This document shows, one piece after another, positions 6,872 through 7,615 of a DNA stretch of 7,615 nucleotides. The stretch's first letter is position 1. Each line of letters begins with the position of its first letter. The DNA is taken from contig JANYAJ010000550.1 of NCBI GenBank assembly GCA_025361385.1, positions 1 through 7,615 of the forward strand, in the 5' to 3' direction. This DNA comes from Nitrospira sp. (GTDB lineage: Bacteria; Nitrospirota; Nitrospiria; Nitrospirales; Nitrospiraceae). The notes under the pieces were generated by a model that was given only the letters and a program-made list of their open reading frames with translations, made no database searches and was not told the DNA's origin. Made by a program: the position numbers and the translations under genes.

Positions 6872-6905
6872 TCGTCTCCGCTGCCTACTTGGCAGCGGAA
6901 GACGA
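6872..6905. terminator. Hairpin at the convergent lipoprotein/fmdB junction, possible two-way terminator
   Basis: TCCGCTGCC (6877-6885) pairs perfectly with GGCAGCGGA (6891-6899) across a 5-base loop. With one bulged A, the stem extends outward by about five more pairs, to 6872 and 6905. It lies 6 bases after the lipoprotein stop and covers the stop and last six codons of fmdB. Neither strand has a T-run after it, so this is a non-canonical terminator candidate or an end-protecting structure. The stem itself is plain in the sequence. Confidence 0.5.
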
Positions 6906-7283
6906 TGGCGTGCTCGAGGCTGTGCTCGACGATGCTGTTGATGCAGGGCTTGAAGGTGTGTTTGCCGGCGCGGCCGCTGGGGCAGGTGCCGGAGTCGCGG
7001 GGGCTGTGCTTGCAGTCGTCGACGGCTCGGATGTGTTCGCCGCGGCTTCCTTTTTCTCTCCAGCCTTGGCTGCAGGTGCTTCGCTTCCTGAGGACGGTTT
7101 CATTTTGTCGGAATAGTCCGTTACGTACCATCCGCTGCCCTTGAACATGATGGCGGGCGATGAAATCAGTCGCTGCACATGTTTCCCGCACTTCTGACAG
7201 GTGGTTAGGGCATCGTCCTTCATGCTTTGTTTCACTTCAAACCGATCCGCGCAGCCGTCACACTGATATTCGTAAATTGGCAC
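6885..7283 (-). CDS. FmdB-family zinc-ribbon protein with long low-complexity tail
   Basis: FmdB-type proteins are small putative regulatory or zinc-binding proteins whose exact role is unknown. Residues 1-55 hold the domain: PIYEYQCDGC, then TTCQKCGK, giving four zinc-ligand cysteines at 8, 11, 29 and 32. It continues with LISSPAIMFKGSGWYVTDY (39-57), the usual end of the domain. The remainder, about 62-132, is almost entirely Ala, Pro, Ser and Thr with a short charged patch (AGEKKE). This roughly doubles the length of a minimal FmdB protein. The GTG at 7283 is the start because AGGAGG (7298-7293) is 9 bases before it and the family begins (M)PIYEY. The in-frame ATG at 7325 would add 14 unrelated residues. 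It lies 77 bases downstream of the aminotransferase gene on the same strand and may share its transcript. Confidence 0.88.
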   Translation of the reverse strand: MPIYEYQCDGCADRFEVKQSMKDDALTTCQKCGKHVQRLISSPAIMFKGSGWYVTDYSDKMKPSSGSEAPAAKAGEKKEAAANTSEPSTTASTAPATPAPAPAAAPANTPSSPASTASSSTASSTPSSSAAK

Positions 7284-7292
7284 GATTTGTTT

Positions 7293-7298
7293 CCTCCT
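7293..7298 (-). promoter_or_regulatory. Ribosome binding site that fixes the fmdB GTG start
   Basis: On the minus strand, AGGAGG, a perfect anti-Shine-Dalgarno match, lies 9 bases before the GTG at 7283. It supports the non-ATG start over the upstream ATG. Confidence 0.75.
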
Positions 7299-7360
7299 GC
7301 TAGAACAGAAATCTGATGAGACCACGTGGCTGAGCCCCCTTGATGAGGGAAGGCCCCAGT

Positions 7361-7615
7361 CTAAGTGAGCTGTTTGAATGCTGCGTCGAGACGATCCATT
7401 CCCTTCACAATCGTTTCCATGCTGGTCGCATACGACAGTCGAATATGCTGGGTGCTTCCGAACGGCTCACCGGGAACCACGGCGACTTTGAATTCCTGCA
7501 ACAAATAGTTAGCCAGATCGGTCGGAGTGGAGAGTACTCCGCTTGGACTCCTCCTTCCGAGCAGTCCACTCACATTGGGAAACGCATAAAATGCTCCGCT
7601 GGGCATGCTGCAACG
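7361..7615 (-). CDS. aspC: Class I (aspartate-type) aminotransferase, C-terminal fragment
   Basis: These 84 codons are the C-terminal end of a PLP-dependent aminotransferase. The frame is open through the right edge of the window, so the rest of the gene, including the PLP-binding lysine, lies outside. PSGAFYAFPNVS near the left of the fragment, NYLLQEFKVAVVPGEPFG in the middle and HIRLSYATSMETI are typical of aspartate/aromatic aminotransferases of the AspB/AspC type. The Arg in HIRLSYA corresponds to the conserved residue that binds the substrate alpha-carboxylate. The ATG at 7606 is internal, because codons for RCS precede it in frame and the family expects such residues there. Substrate preference cannot be read from this part. 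aspC is the usual label for such genes; aspB would be equally fair. Confidence 0.88.
   Translation of the reverse strand, partial: RCSMPSGAFYAFPNVSGLLGRRSPSGVLSTPTDLANYLLQEFKVAVVPGEPFGSTQHIRLSYATSMETIVKGMDRLDAAFKQLT

Noticed and set aside
6889..7116. Ala/Gly/Val-rich plus-strand reading frame of 75 codons
   Set aside because: It is the mirror image of the low-complexity fmdB tail. The zinc-ribbon cysteines and ribosome binding site support the minus strand.
7322..7329. CCACGTGG palindrome upstream of fmdB
   Set aside because: It is an isolated 8-base palindrome with no second site and no promoter relation that I can support.
7331..7356. GC-rich possible terminator after the aminotransferase gene
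   Set aside because: The CCCT/AGGG stem is only 4 bp, extends only with G-T pairs, and has no T-run on the relevant strand.

Overview
The window looks like chromosome from a Nitrospira-like bacterium (phylum Nitrospirota). That is an inference from recognised protein character, moderately high GC by eye and gene order; no database search was possible. It is dense with housekeeping genes. I see no tRNA, rRNA, CRISPR array, insertion sequence or prophage gene, and no gene-free stretch longer than 300 bases.

Left block, minus strand, transcribed leftwards. An envelope gene encodes a BON/OmpA-type peptidoglycan-binding protein (1655-2515). It overlaps by 4 bases a gene for a membrane-anchored coiled-coil protein ending in a helix-hairpin-helix domain (408-1658). 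Next comes the start of dnaE (303 downward), which has its own good promoter. The first 58 bases of the window are a perfect inverted copy of 180-237. They replace the expected continuation of dnaE, which most likely marks a fold-back artefact at a contig end.

Centre, plus strand. After a 249-bp divergent intergenic region with a candidate promoter and an inverted repeat come purH (2765-4318) and purD (4458-5732). PurH performs the last two steps of IMP synthesis and PurD the second step of the same pathway. Six bases after purD is a tsaC/yrdC-type gene for tRNA threonylcarbamoyladenosine synthesis (5739-6416). A small coiled-coil lipoprotein with a lysine-rich tail follows (6455-6865).

Right block, minus strand. 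The lipoprotein converges on an FmdB-family zinc-ribbon gene (6885-7283) with a long Ala/Pro/Ser/Thr tail. Only 19 bp separate the two stop codons, and a long hairpin covers the junction. Upstream of fmdB, the C-terminal 84 codons of a class I aminotransferase (aspC-like) run off the right edge.

Most of the window is ordinary core genome. The parts most worth a second look are the translationally coupled OmpA/BON and coiled-coil/HhH pair, which could place a peptidoglycan binder and a DNA-binding-type domain on opposite sides of the inner membrane; the inverted repeat around the purH promoter; and the fold-back inside dnaE.
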